A stretch of DNA of 64,000 nt from contig NZ_WEHZ01000022.1 of the NCBI RefSeq assembly GCF_012641745.1, positions 20,967 to 84,966 of the forward strand, in the 5' to 3' direction. The notes below the pieces were generated by a model. The model was not told the DNA's origin. It saw nothing but the letters and a program-made list of their open reading frames with translations, and did not search any database. The translations under genes were made by a program, and so were the position numbers. Within the stretch, counting starts at the first letter, position 1. The number at the start of each line of letters is the position of its first letter. Shown here piece after piece: positions 19,629 through 28,110 of this stretch. The stretch comes from Pseudoalteromonas peptidolytica (GTDB taxonomy: Bacteria > Pseudomonadota > Gammaproteobacteria > Enterobacterales > Alteromonadaceae).

Positions 19629-20564
19629 GTGCAATACAAAGATAGCAAACGAGACTATCTCTTTATGTTTTTAAAAGGGGCTGGGATGGGTGCTGCTGAT
19701 GTTGTACCCGGAGTATCAGGTGGTACTATTGCCTTTATCACTGGTATCTATGCGCGTTTTTTAAATGCAATAAAAAGTGTTAATTTGCAAGCATTAGGGT
19801 TGTTGCGCCGTGAAGGTATAAAAGCTACATGGCAATATATCGATGGTAGCTTTTTAGTCGCGGTGTTTTCAGGGCTACTTATCAGTGCAGCATCTTTGGC
19901 TAAAGTTATTACTTACTTGCTTGCGCACCACCAAATACTGGTATGGTCATTTTTCTTTGGCCTTATTGTCGCTTCTTTTATTTACGTAGCCAAACAGGTC
20001 TCGAGCTGGAACGGTAAAAATATTGCGGCCTGTGTAATTGGCGCTGTGGTTGCTTTTGTCATTACGTCATTGTCGCCAGCGGAAGCGCAAGCATCTCACT
20101 GGATGTTTTTTATCTCCGGTGCGATCGCCATTTGTGCAATGATTTTACCTGGAATTTCGGGTAGTTTTATCTTGTTATTGCTGGGCATGTATGGACATGT
20201 ACTGAGTGCTGTAAATCAACTTGAAATAACACTCGTTGGTCTTTTTTTACTTGGATGTGTTGTTGGGTTGATGTCATTTTCGAGGCTGTTGAGTTGGTTA
20301 TTAAGTCATTATCAACAAGTCACATTTTCGGTATTGGCAGGATTTTTACTCGGATCACTGAATTTACTATGGCCTTGGAAGCAAGTGCTGACCACGTATG
20401 TTAATTCTAGCGGTATTGAGAAGCCCTTGACGCAAGCAAATATTTTGCCGCAGCAATACAGTACGCTGTACGGGCAAGACCCAAATACTCTGGCCTGTGT
20501 GTTACTTGCCATTGCCGGACTTGCCCTGATTTTAGCAATTGAAAAACTGAGTGAAAAATATTAG
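19629..20564 (+). CDS. DUF368 membrane protein, probable undecaprenyl-phosphate translocase
   Basis: This polytopic membrane protein of 311 residues has about eight to nine helices. Two related Gly/Pro-rich segments, ADVVPGVSGGTIAFITGIY near residue 21 and MILPGISGSFILLLLGMY near 181, form the internal repeat typical of DUF368. Members of this family (PopT) recycle undecaprenyl phosphate across the membrane for cell-wall synthesis, as described in recent work on Gram-positives and Vibrio. The ORF opens with GTG. It diverges from the DUF3530 gene across about 120 bp. Confidence 0.88.
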   Translation: MQYKDSKRDYLFMFLKGAGMGAADVVPGVSGGTIAFITGIYARFLNAIKSVNLQALGLLRREGIKATWQYIDGSFLVAVFSGLLISAASLAKVITYLLAHHQILVWSFFFGLIVASFIYVAKQVSSWNGKNIAACVIGAVVAFVITSLSPAEAQASHWMFFISGAIAICAMILPGISGSFILLLLGMYGHVLSAVNQLEITLVGLFLLGCVVGLMSFSRLLSWLLSHYQQVTFSVLAGFLLGSLNLLWPWKQVLTTYVNSSGIEKPLTQANILPQQYSTLYGQDPNTLACVLLAIAGLALILAIEKLSEKY

Positions 20565-20565
20565 C

Positions 20566-21279
20566 TCAGGCTATCGTTCTAAACCACCCAGTGACAGAAA
20601 GGCGCGGAGACTTTGCAAATGGCGCAACGTAGGTTACTGAGTGAATTTTGTTGACATCAAACACCACCAAAGAATTAAACTTGGGGGCGTAACTATGGGT
20701 TGGTGTGCCATCTGCTTCAAAAAACTGTAGTAGCCCACCCCAGTCGGGGTGCCAATTTTTGCTTAAGCTGAGGACGTAGGCATATACTCGTCCTTCGGCC
20801 TCTACAACGTCATTGTGGCGTGTTAAGTACTGACCTGCGATAAATCGAGTTGCTTGAGCCGAGGTACGCACGATTTGTTGTTCTGAGATATGTGAAAAGC
20901 AGGATTGCACCACCTCGCTATTTAAATCTTTATACAGACTTTGCAGTAATTCAGGGCTTTGTGCATCGACCGAGTGACGACCATACATAAAACCTACGCC
21001 GCGCGACGCGTAGTGATGAATGTCTTCAAGTAGCGCCTGTTGTTCTTGTGGCGTCAAGGCTAAAATATCGCTGTCTTTAACTGATTTGGCTGCACCATTG
21101 TGGAAAAGTGCCAGTTGATAGTTCAGTTCAGATAAGCATTGGTGTAATTGTTGCGCTTCCGTTTGTTCGAGAATGTTTTCAATTCGGGCAAATCCCTTCT
21201 CGCACAAATCCTGCTGTAATCTTTGTTGTTGTTGCGTTGAAAGTTGGAGCATAAATTCCTGCCGCTGATGTATAGCCAT
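20566..21279 (-). CDS. 2-oxoglutarate/Fe(II)-dependent oxygenase, prolyl-hydroxylase type
   Basis: The C-terminal half carries the iron-binding pattern of the family: TRHNDVVEAEGR (His and Asp near residue 155), a strand-rich stretch with WGGLLQFF, then NKIHSVTYV (second His near 213) and SPRLSVTGWF with the 2-oxoglutarate-binding Arg. The N-terminal part is helical. Such enzymes hydroxylate a protein or small substrate, which cannot be predicted here. The start is uncertain: ATG at 21252 has an AGGA site close by, while ATG at 21279 has none. It ends 2 bp from the convergent DUF368 gene. Confidence 0.85.
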   Translation of the reverse strand: MAIHQRQEFMLQLSTQQQQRLQQDLCEKGFARIENILEQTEAQQLHQCLSELNYQLALFHNGAAKSVKDSDILALTPQEQQALLEDIHHYASRGVGFMYGRHSVDAQSPELLQSLYKDLNSEVVQSCFSHISEQQIVRTSAQATRFIAGQYLTRHNDVVEAEGRVYAYVLSLSKNWHPDWGGLLQFFEADGTPTHSYAPKFNSLVVFDVNKIHSVTYVAPFAKSPRLSVTGWFRTIA

Positions 21280-21393
21280 TTAGTGTGTTCATGGCATGCC
21301 TTAGACTTCTGTCCAATGCTGATTATTTTTTACCTATGCTAAAGTGAGTTTGGTTGAAATGCCATCCCTCTGCACTCATCAATAGGCAAAAAA

Positions 21394-22842
21394 ATGAAAA
21401 TCAATGGATTACTTTTACTCTGTTGCGCATGGGTCATGTTGTTGATCCCGTATCCATCCTTGGCTGCTCAAGGCTCCTTAGATCTCACAAATTCTACTTT
21501 GGGTTTCGTCTGTATTGTGATTTTTGTCATGGCTTACACTTTGGTCATGCTGGAAGAAAAAATCCATATGCGAAAGTCTAAACCTGTGTTGGTTGCGGCG
21601 GGGGTTATCTGGCTGTTAATTGGTGCATACTATGTAAACCAAGGCCAGACAGACGTGACTGAGCATGCGTTTCGACATAATCTACTTGAGTTTGCTGAGC
21701 TAATGCTCTTTTTGCTCGTTGCTATGACTTATATTAATGCGTTGGAGGAGCGGCGTCTTTTTGATGCGTTACGCGCGTGGATGATTCAAAAGGGTTTTAG
21801 TTATAAAAACCTATTTTGGATCACTGGGTTTTTATCATTTTTTATCTCGCCTATTGCTGACAACCTAACGACGGCACTGTTGATGTGCGCTGTTGTCATG
21901 AAAGTAGCGGAAGGAGATAAAGAATTTATCAACTTAAGTTGTATCAACATTGTAGTTGCAGCCAATGCTGGTGGCGCATTTAGCCCTTTTGGAGATATAA
22001 CCACGCTCATGGTATGGCAAGCAGGCATGGTGCACTTTAGTGAATTTTTGGTACTGTTTGTTCCTTCACTCGTAAATTACGTCGTTCCTGCTTTAGTGAT
22101 GAGTTATTTTGTGGCAGATAAAAAGCCGAGTGCTGTCTATGAGCGGGTTGAACTAAAGCGTGGTGCATTAAGGATCTTAACCTTATTTTTATTAACCGTT
22201 GCAACTGCCGTACTGGCTCATAGCTTATTACACCTACCCCCTGTGCTTGGTATGATGATGGGATTAGGTTACCTGCAATTTTTTGGCTACTTTTTAAGGA
22301 TGACACTACCAGGTTCATTGGCAAGAAAACGCGCGATGGCGCAGCGAGAAGGAGACAAAGAGCGTCTCGAAAAACTCGGTAGTGTTGTTCCGTTTGACGT
22401 TTTTAGCAAGGTTTCTCGGGCAGAGTGGGATACCTTACTGTTTTTCTATGGCATCGTTATGTGTGTGGGGGGGTTAGGTTTTCTGGGCTACCTTAGTTTG
22501 ATGTCAGAAGTGCTGTATGGTGAATGGTCAGCGACGTATGCCAATGTTCTACTTGGGGTGATCTCTGCAGTTATCGATAATATTCCAGTTATGTTTGCAG
22601 TTTTGTCCATGCAACCTGAGATGTCACATGGCCACTGGCTACTTATCACGCTTACAGCTGGTGTCGGTGGAAGCTTACTGTCTATCGGCTCAGCTGCCGG
22701 TGTCGCTTTGATGGGGCAGGCTAGGGGCTATTATACCTTCATGGGACATTTAAAGTGGGCGCCTGTTATTTTAATTGGATACATTGCAAGTATTTTATGT
22801 CACCTGTGGCTCAATAAGTCAGCATTTGATGTTTTTGGCTAG
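21394..22842 (+). CDS. nhaD: Na+/H+ antiporter NhaD
   Basis: NhaD exports sodium in exchange for protons and is common in marine and alkaliphilic bacteria. The 482-residue protein has an N-terminal signal-like helix and about 11-12 further membrane helices. Conserved polar stretches within the membrane are present: SPIADNLTTALL near residue 155, NAGGAFSPFGDITT near 190, SAVIDNIPVMFA near 390 and GVGGSLLSIGSAAG near 425, which are characteristic of this ion transporter family. A repeat copy starts 9 bp after the stop codon. Confidence 0.93.
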   Translation: MKINGLLLLCCAWVMLLIPYPSLAAQGSLDLTNSTLGFVCIVIFVMAYTLVMLEEKIHMRKSKPVLVAAGVIWLLIGAYYVNQGQTDVTEHAFRHNLLEFAELMLFLLVAMTYINALEERRLFDALRAWMIQKGFSYKNLFWITGFLSFFISPIADNLTTALLMCAVVMKVAEGDKEFINLSCINIVVAANAGGAFSPFGDITTLMVWQAGMVHFSEFLVLFVPSLVNYVVPALVMSYFVADKKPSAVYERVELKRGALRILTLFLLTVATAVLAHSLLHLPPVLGMMMGLGYLQFFGYFLRMTLPGSLARKRAMAQREGDKERLEKLGSVVPFDVFSKVSRAEWDTLLFFYGIVMCVGGLGFLGYLSLMSEVLYGEWSATYANVLLGVISAVIDNIPVMFAVLSMQPEMSHGHWLLITLTAGVGGSLLSIGSAAGVALMGQARGYYTFMGHLKWAPVILIGYIASILCHLWLNKSAFDVFG

Positions 22843-22851
22843 TGAGTAATA

Positions 22852-23059
22852 ATACCAATTTGACTTAATACTTGCTCAATTTGAAGGAGTGGATCTGACG
22901 CTAACCGCGTTAAAAATTTCTTATTTAGAACAACTAAATAGCAAAATTTTTGCCTTGCCTATATGGATGTAGGTACCTTAGCGATAGCAGGACGCGGTAG
23001 CGGAGTTATCGACACGATTTTCTCGCCTCCAATAGACCACTTAATTAAGAAAATTGGTA
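22852..23059 (+). repeat. MITE-like repeat, full length
   Basis: A full copy in plus orientation, beginning ATACCAATTTGACTTAATAC and ending AATTGGTA, with TA on each side. Internal landmarks are GAAGGAGT, CTGACGCTAAC, TTCTTATTTAGAACAAC, GTAGGTACCTTAGCGATAGC and TTTTCTCGCC. Its right end overlaps the 3' end of the phosphofructokinase gene. Confidence 0.92.
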
Positions 23060-24087
23060 TAAAGGGAGCTAGTCTCCCCTTCGGCTAAAAAATCTCGATA
23101 GCGTTTTACCCAAGAGTCCGGAACCGGTTTCTGTCGTGTTAACACTGTCGAAATTGGGGTAGATGTTAATACGCCATTGATTTTACCTAGCATGAACGTG
23201 GCTGCTCGAAAGGTGTCATGCTGTATTGCTTGGTACACAGTTTCAACAGCTGCTACGCCTAACTCCGTGGCTAACATTCTATTTTCTGCTGAAGGGGCGC
23301 CACCGCGCTGAATGTGTCCTAATACGCATAACGCACAATTAATATTACTTTGCTCATTAAGTGCGTCTCTTAGCGCATGGGCTCCACCTGGCCATAAATT
23401 CTCAGCAAGTATAATCAAAAAGCTACCATGTTTATGCTGCTGCTCAGTAATGGCACGCTGCAATTGTTGTACTAATTTTGCGGTGTCGCTTTTGGTGTAG
23501 TTTTCAAATGAAAGTATGGCTTCAGCACCGGTGGCGATACCTACGTTATAAGCGATATGACCGCTATGGCGACCCATTACTTCAGTAATAAAAACACGTT
23601 CAAACGCATTTGCGGTATCACGAATTTTATCAATTGCGACAGTTGCTGTATTCACTGCGCTAGAAAAACCGATGGTGTGATCGCACCCCGCTAAATCATT
23701 GTCTATGGTGCCAGGAAGCCCAATAAGTTGGCCGTGCCAGTGTGCCGATAACGCATGAATGCCGCGAAAAGAGCCATCACCACCTATCACGATAAGGGCA
23801 TCTATATGGAGTTTGCGAAGCGCATTTGCTGCTTGCTGAACACCTGTATCTTCTAACATAGCATCGCAGCGTGCACTTTTAAGCAAAGTGCCCCCGCGCT
23901 GTGTAATGTCAATCACACAATCTGGTGTGAGTTCAATATATTCTTGATTGATAAGGCCATTATAGCCATGCAAAAAACCAACACATTGCAGTCCTAGCTT
24001 AGCGGAAGTTAAGGTTATTGCTCTGATTGCAGAGTTCATTCCGGGTGCGTCACCGCCACTTGTGAGAATTGCTATCCTTTTGGTCAT
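23041..24087 (-). CDS. ATP-dependent 6-phosphofructokinase
   Basis: The enzyme phosphorylates fructose 6-phosphate in glycolysis. Landmarks are the nucleotide-binding TSGGDAPGMN at residue 9, GGDGSFRG near 103 (Gly after GGD indicates ATP rather than pyrophosphate), the catalytic PGTIDND near 126, MGRHSGHIA near 171 and LGHIQRGG near 260. At 348 residues it is somewhat longer than E. coli PfkA. The last residues (LYTNFLN) and the stop codon are encoded by the end of the adjoining repeat, so the original C-terminus was changed by the insertion. ATG at 24087 follows an AAGTGA ribosome-like site. Confidence 0.93.
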   Translation of the reverse strand: MTKRIAILTSGGDAPGMNSAIRAITLTSAKLGLQCVGFLHGYNGLINQEYIELTPDCVIDITQRGGTLLKSARCDAMLEDTGVQQAANALRKLHIDALIVIGGDGSFRGIHALSAHWHGQLIGLPGTIDNDLAGCDHTIGFSSAVNTATVAIDKIRDTANAFERVFITEVMGRHSGHIAYNVGIATGAEAILSFENYTKSDTAKLVQQLQRAITEQQHKHGSFLIILAENLWPGGAHALRDALNEQSNINCALCVLGHIQRGGAPSAENRMLATELGVAAVETVYQAIQHDTFRAATFMLGKINGVLTSTPISTVLTRQKPVPDSWVKRYRDFLAEGETSSLYTNFLN

Positions 24088-24183
24088 AAGATCACTTGAA
24101 CGATAGTTTGGTTACTGAATGTATACTATCAGTGCGGGTTGCTAGCAAGTTGAACGATATTAAAAAAAGCGAGATCAGGAAGG

Positions 24184-24216
24184 AAAAACGGCATTTAGTG
24201 TAACCAAATGCCGTTC
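24184..24216. terminator. Bidirectional terminator after the yjbR-like gene
   Basis: A 10-bp stem, AACGGCATTT / AAATGCCGTT, with A-rich left and T-rich right flanks lies 4 bp beyond the stop of the minus-strand gene. It also insulates the phosphofructokinase promoter region. Confidence 0.85.
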
Positions 24217-24219
24217 TTT

Positions 24220-24615
24220 TTATTGCTGTGAGATCTTGCTAGCAAGTTCTTCACGTTGTGCTGTAGGTAGGTTATCGACAACAATTTGATACGAATCATC
24301 GATCATTTTCTTTATTTCGTCTTCTGGAATAGTGCCGTCTAAAATAACCGTATTCCAGAGGCGCTTATTCATATGATAACCAGGTACAACAGACGAGTAC
24401 TTGTCTCGAAGCAATAACGCTTCGTCAGGGTCGCATTTTACATTCAACCACCAAACAGGCTCACCATTTTCGTCTACTTGCCCTTCTTTCCCTTCGGTAA
24501 GAGTGGCAAACATCTTATGCTGAACTTTATACACATCGACATCTTGCGCAAAAGGTTTGGTGATAAAGGTTGCAGGCTTGGCCTGCAAATATTCATGTAC
24601 GCTTTTCTGATCCAT
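24220..24615 (-). CDS. MmcQ/YjbR family protein
   Basis: This 131-residue cytoplasmic protein of the YjbR-like fold (double wing, similar to CyaY) has the typical core: YKVQHKMFATL near residue 29, WWLNVKCDPDEALLLRDKY near 55, VVPGYHMNKRLWNTVIL near 76 and the final helix DSYQIVVDNL. The family is named as putative DNA-binding, but its role is not settled. Start ATG at 24615 is supported by length. It is monocistronic, with its own terminator. Confidence 0.9.
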   Translation of the reverse strand: MDQKSVHEYLQAKPATFITKPFAQDVDVYKVQHKMFATLTEGKEGQVDENGEPVWWLNVKCDPDEALLLRDKYSSVVPGYHMNKRLWNTVILDGTIPEDEIKKMIDDSYQIVVDNLPTAQREELASKISQQ

Positions 24616-25219
24616 AGCCCGTGTCCTTGAAGTAACAGTTAATACAACATGAAGGTAAGTTTAGCAGCTCTTGTGATAATACTGTAATCGTCTATCAGTA
24701 AAAACTATCAGAAAGTCTATACCATGGCGTTATAACGCAGACAATTATTGAATAACTGAGAGTTTTATATCGGTTTCACTCACAGTTGACGATTAAAATA
24801 AGTACAGTGTTTAAAAGCACTACAATTTCAGTCATCTACAATATTAGAAAAGCTAACTTTCAAAATCCAATTGAGGATCAAGCTGGCTTTACAAGTTGTG
24901 CTAAGTATTCCTCCATAACCTAGGTGGACTAAGCTAGGAAATCATTGCTATTTGAGCGTTAAAAATTTCCCACTTGTCACTGTTTCCTATTGCTAGGAAA
25001 AGTTATGACACAGCGACATTAAATAACGCCATGCCTGTAAAGAGTCCGCTATTAAATTAAATAATACAAAAATATGCAACAATAATTTCCATGTTGATCA
25101 AATAATGGACGTTGTGTAGACTCCATGACCGCTTTAGTAAATGGTATAACAATGCCATGTTTCTTCAACATCATGTGCCCGGCTATTTTTTTGGTAGGAT
25201 AAAAACTTTAGGAGTATCA
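24616..25219. other. Intergenic region, no gene recognised
   Basis: About 600 bp of AT-rich sequence. It contains the inverted or repeated word CTAGGAAA several times (near 24935 and 25014) and a short stretch near 24949-24969 that resembles the middle of the repeat family. No convincing open frame or RNA gene is visible. It may be old, decayed DNA. Confidence 0.4.
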
Positions 25220-25411
25220 GTGGCTTTTGTAGTTATTTCAATCTTGTGTATGTTTGCTGTGTATCTTCAAGCCCTCTCTACGGGCATGCCAATTAAGCGC
25301 TGGTTGGGCTTGGCATTATTTACAGGACCCGCTGCCTTGGTACTATTTCGAGTGCACTACCGTCGAGCTTGGATGCGTCGCTGTGCCAATCTAGTGATGT
25401 GGAAGGCGTAA
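25220..25411 (+). CDS. Small two-helix membrane protein
   Basis: A 63-residue frame starts at GTG 25220 with an AGGAG ribosome site five bases upstream, a better start than the in-frame ATG at 25157, which has none. Two hydrophobic helices are predicted: FVVISILCMFAVYLQAL at about residues 3-19 and LGLALFTGPAALVLF at about 30-44, with an Arg-rich C-terminal tail (YRRAWMRRC). I do not recognise the family. The stop codon TAA is formed by the TA flank plus the first base of the next repeat, so the natural C-terminus may have been cut or changed. Confidence 0.5.
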   Translation: MAFVVISILCMFAVYLQALSTGMPIKRWLGLALFTGPAALVLFRVHYRRAWMRRCANLVMWKA

Positions 25412-25620
25412 TACCAATTAGACTTAATACTTGCTTAATTTGAAGGAGTAAATCTGACGCCTAACTGCGTTAAAAATTTCTTATTTAGAACAACTAAATG
25501 GCAAAATTTTTGCCTAGCTTACATGGGGGTAGGTACCTTAGCGATAGCAGGACGCGTTAGCGAAGTTACCAACAAGATTCTCTTGCCTCAAAATAGCAAG
25601 CTTGAGTAAGCGCAGTGGTA
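25411..25620 (+). repeat. MITE-like repeat, full length, slightly diverged
   Basis: A plus-orientation copy with flanking TA at 25409-25410 and 25621-25622. Left end ATACCAATT; the right end has degenerated to CAGTGGTA. The internal order of landmarks matches the 22852 copy. The left TA plus first A make the stop codon of the upstream small gene. Confidence 0.88.
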
Positions 25621-25635
25621 TAACTGCAAGCGATA

Positions 25636-27873
25636 CTACTGAACAAGCTGTAGGTTGGGCTTGTCGCTGGGAATATGTTGCTTCAAAAACTGCTCAAACT
25701 CGCTACTAGATAACGGCTTTGAGTAATAATAACCTTGCACTGTTTGGCAGTTTAGCTCTTCTAAAATACTCAGTTGCACTTCATTTTCTACGCCTTCGGC
25801 TACAACATGTAAATCGAGGTTGTGGGCTATGGTGACAATAGAATCAACCATATTTTTTCCGCGTTCGTTGCCCATGTCGTCAATAAACGCCTTATCCACT
25901 TTGAGTGTATTGAGTGGAAATTGTTTGAGATATGCCAGTGAAGAATAGCCTGTGCCAAAGTCATCCATCGCCAGGTGTATGCCTCTTGCACTTAATGAAC
26001 GCATTATTGAAATTGCTTCTTTTGGATCATCCATCACCGTACCTTCTGTGATTTCTAATTCCAAAAAATAAGAAGGAAGTTGATTTTTTTGCAAGATAAT
26101 ATCGATGCGAGTAGTGAGATCTGGCAAGCTAAACTGTTTTGCTGATAAGTTAACCGCGACTCTGCCGTTGAAAAGCCCCTTATCAATCCAGCGTTTCACA
26201 TCTTGGCACGCTTTGTCTAAAACGACTTCACCAATCTCAATTATTTGTCCTGTTTCTTCCGCGATAGGGATAAATACACCGGGGCTGATAACCCCTTTCT
26301 TTGGGGTAATAAAGCGCACTAGAGCTTCCATTCCAACTAGTTCACCTGTTTTAATATTCATTTTCGGCTGATAGTAGACGACAAAGTGATCTTCTTTTAG
26401 GCCGTAGCGCATTAGGTTTTCTATTTGTAAGCGTTTTACCGCTTGTTCGTTCATAGAATCGTTGAAGAACAAATAATGATTACCTTTTTGCTTGGCGTGA
26501 TACATCGCGGTATCTGCGTTTTTCAACAAGCTTTCTGGCGACTTGCCATCCTCGGGGCATAGTACAATACCCACAGAAGAGGTGATAACTAACTCGTGGT
26601 TAGCAATTTTAAACGGGGTCGCAATCGCTGCTAAAAACTGCTTAGCAGTACGTGTAATAGTATGAATATCATTGGTACCAGATATGACCAAAGCAAACTC
26701 ATCACCGCCAAGGCGATAAAATGTATCTTGTTGACGCGCTAGTTTGTTTAAGCGCATAGCGAGTTTTGCAAGCAGGGTATCACCAAGCTGGTGTCCAAGA
26801 GAATCGTTGATTTTTTTAAAGTTGTCTAAATCAAAAACCAAAAGGGCATGGTGTGTGCCTTGCTGTGAAAGTTTTTGTAGGTTAGTAAAAAATAGATTCC
26901 GGTTGGGTAAACCTGTGGTGCGATCGCGGTTAGATAAATTATGAAGCTGTGATTCAGCTTTTTTGCGCTCTGTTAAATCTGAATACACCACTACATAGTT
27001 ACTAATTTGACCATGGTTATTTTTAATTTCATCTATGGTAATTTCAATGGGAAGTAGCACATCAGCTGCATTTCGAAGCTTTAATTCTTCTTGCCAGTGT
27101 TCCGTTTGACTAAGTTGCGATTTTACTTGCGTAACAAATTTATTGTCGTAGCCAGGTAAGTTAAAAGGCTTATTGATATAGTGCTCACGTTGTCCCCCAA
27201 ATAATTTTAGATAGCTTGGGTTGAGATCAACTAAGTTATAGTCTTTGTCATATATTGCAATGGCATCCGTAAGGGATTCAACGCACTTAGCGAATAAATT
27301 AAGCCTTTCTTCGGTGCTCTTAAAGTGGCCAATATCTCGAACCGTACCTGTCATTCTAAGTGGATTTAGGTTCGTGTCTTTTTCAATAATTTTACCTCTA
27401 TCTAAAACCCAATGATATTGTCCTAACTCATCCTTAATACGATAGCTGGCTTCAAAAAATGGGGTTTTTTCTGCGAAATGTTGCTTCATTAACTTTTCAA
27501 CAATTAACAGATCTTGAGGATGGATCCGATGCTGATTGGGAATGATGTTACCTGGTTTTGCTGAGTTCATCCCATATTTGTCATTTATCCGAACAATCTC
27601 ACCAGATTGGATATTCCAATCCCATAGAGTATCACCGCTACCTTCTATGGTACTTTTAAATCGTTGTTCGGTATGTTTTAGTTCAATGGTGGACTTTTTT
27701 AGTTGATGATTAGCCCAGACTAAATAAGGGATACTGAGCAGTGCAAGAATAAAAGGGATGAGCCAAGCAAGTTGAGCATACGTCAATACACTAATGTCAC
27801 TGGCGACCGCAGTAAACGGTGTAAGAGTGAATAGTATTGTACTGATTATTATTGTTTTTATTTGTTTGCTCAT
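25636..27873 (-). CDS. Membrane protein with PAS, GGDEF and EAL domains (c-di-GMP turnover)
   Basis: A signal peptide (to about residue 25) and a membrane helix at about 32-52 anchor this 745-residue protein. Two PAS domains cover about 65-185 and 190-305. The GGDEF domain (about 315-475) has an intact RLGGDEFALV active site, and the EAL domain (about 485-735) has EALVRF and DDFGTGYSSL, both expected of active enzymes. It could make and break the second messenger, with the PAS domains sensing a signal. Which activity dominates cannot be told. It is monocistronic and unrelated to its neighbours. Confidence 0.94.
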   Translation of the reverse strand: MSKQIKTIIISTILFTLTPFTAVASDISVLTYAQLAWLIPFILALLSIPYLVWANHQLKKSTIELKHTEQRFKSTIEGSGDTLWDWNIQSGEIVRINDKYGMNSAKPGNIIPNQHRIHPQDLLIVEKLMKQHFAEKTPFFEASYRIKDELGQYHWVLDRGKIIEKDTNLNPLRMTGTVRDIGHFKSTEERLNLFAKCVESLTDAIAIYDKDYNLVDLNPSYLKLFGGQREHYINKPFNLPGYDNKFVTQVKSQLSQTEHWQEELKLRNAADVLLPIEITIDEIKNNHGQISNYVVVYSDLTERKKAESQLHNLSNRDRTTGLPNRNLFFTNLQKLSQQGTHHALLVFDLDNFKKINDSLGHQLGDTLLAKLAMRLNKLARQQDTFYRLGGDEFALVISGTNDIHTITRTAKQFLAAIATPFKIANHELVITSSVGIVLCPEDGKSPESLLKNADTAMYHAKQKGNHYLFFNDSMNEQAVKRLQIENLMRYGLKEDHFVVYYQPKMNIKTGELVGMEALVRFITPKKGVISPGVFIPIAEETGQIIEIGEVVLDKACQDVKRWIDKGLFNGRVAVNLSAKQFSLPDLTTRIDIILQKNQLPSYFLELEITEGTVMDDPKEAISIMRSLSARGIHLAMDDFGTGYSSLAYLKQFPLNTLKVDKAFIDDMGNERGKNMVDSIVTIAHNLDLHVVAEGVENEVQLSILEELNCQTVQGYYYSKPLSSSEFEQFLKQHIPSDKPNLQLVQ

Positions 27874-28110
27874 AAAATGCGTAACTCATCATTGCGATCT
27901 CTAATCTAAATCAAGCCCGCGTAGTAGTCAAAAAGAAAACGTTGATTAAGGTAAAATTCAGGTTGATTCTGCTTTTTAACATTAGATAAACAAAACTTTG
28001 GATGAAATTCATTACGATAGGGGATTAATGCGCACACTTTATTGCATAAAATGTACGCTTTGAGGTACCAAATAAATGAGAAAAGTCACAGTAAGTATGG
28101 CAACAAAGCT

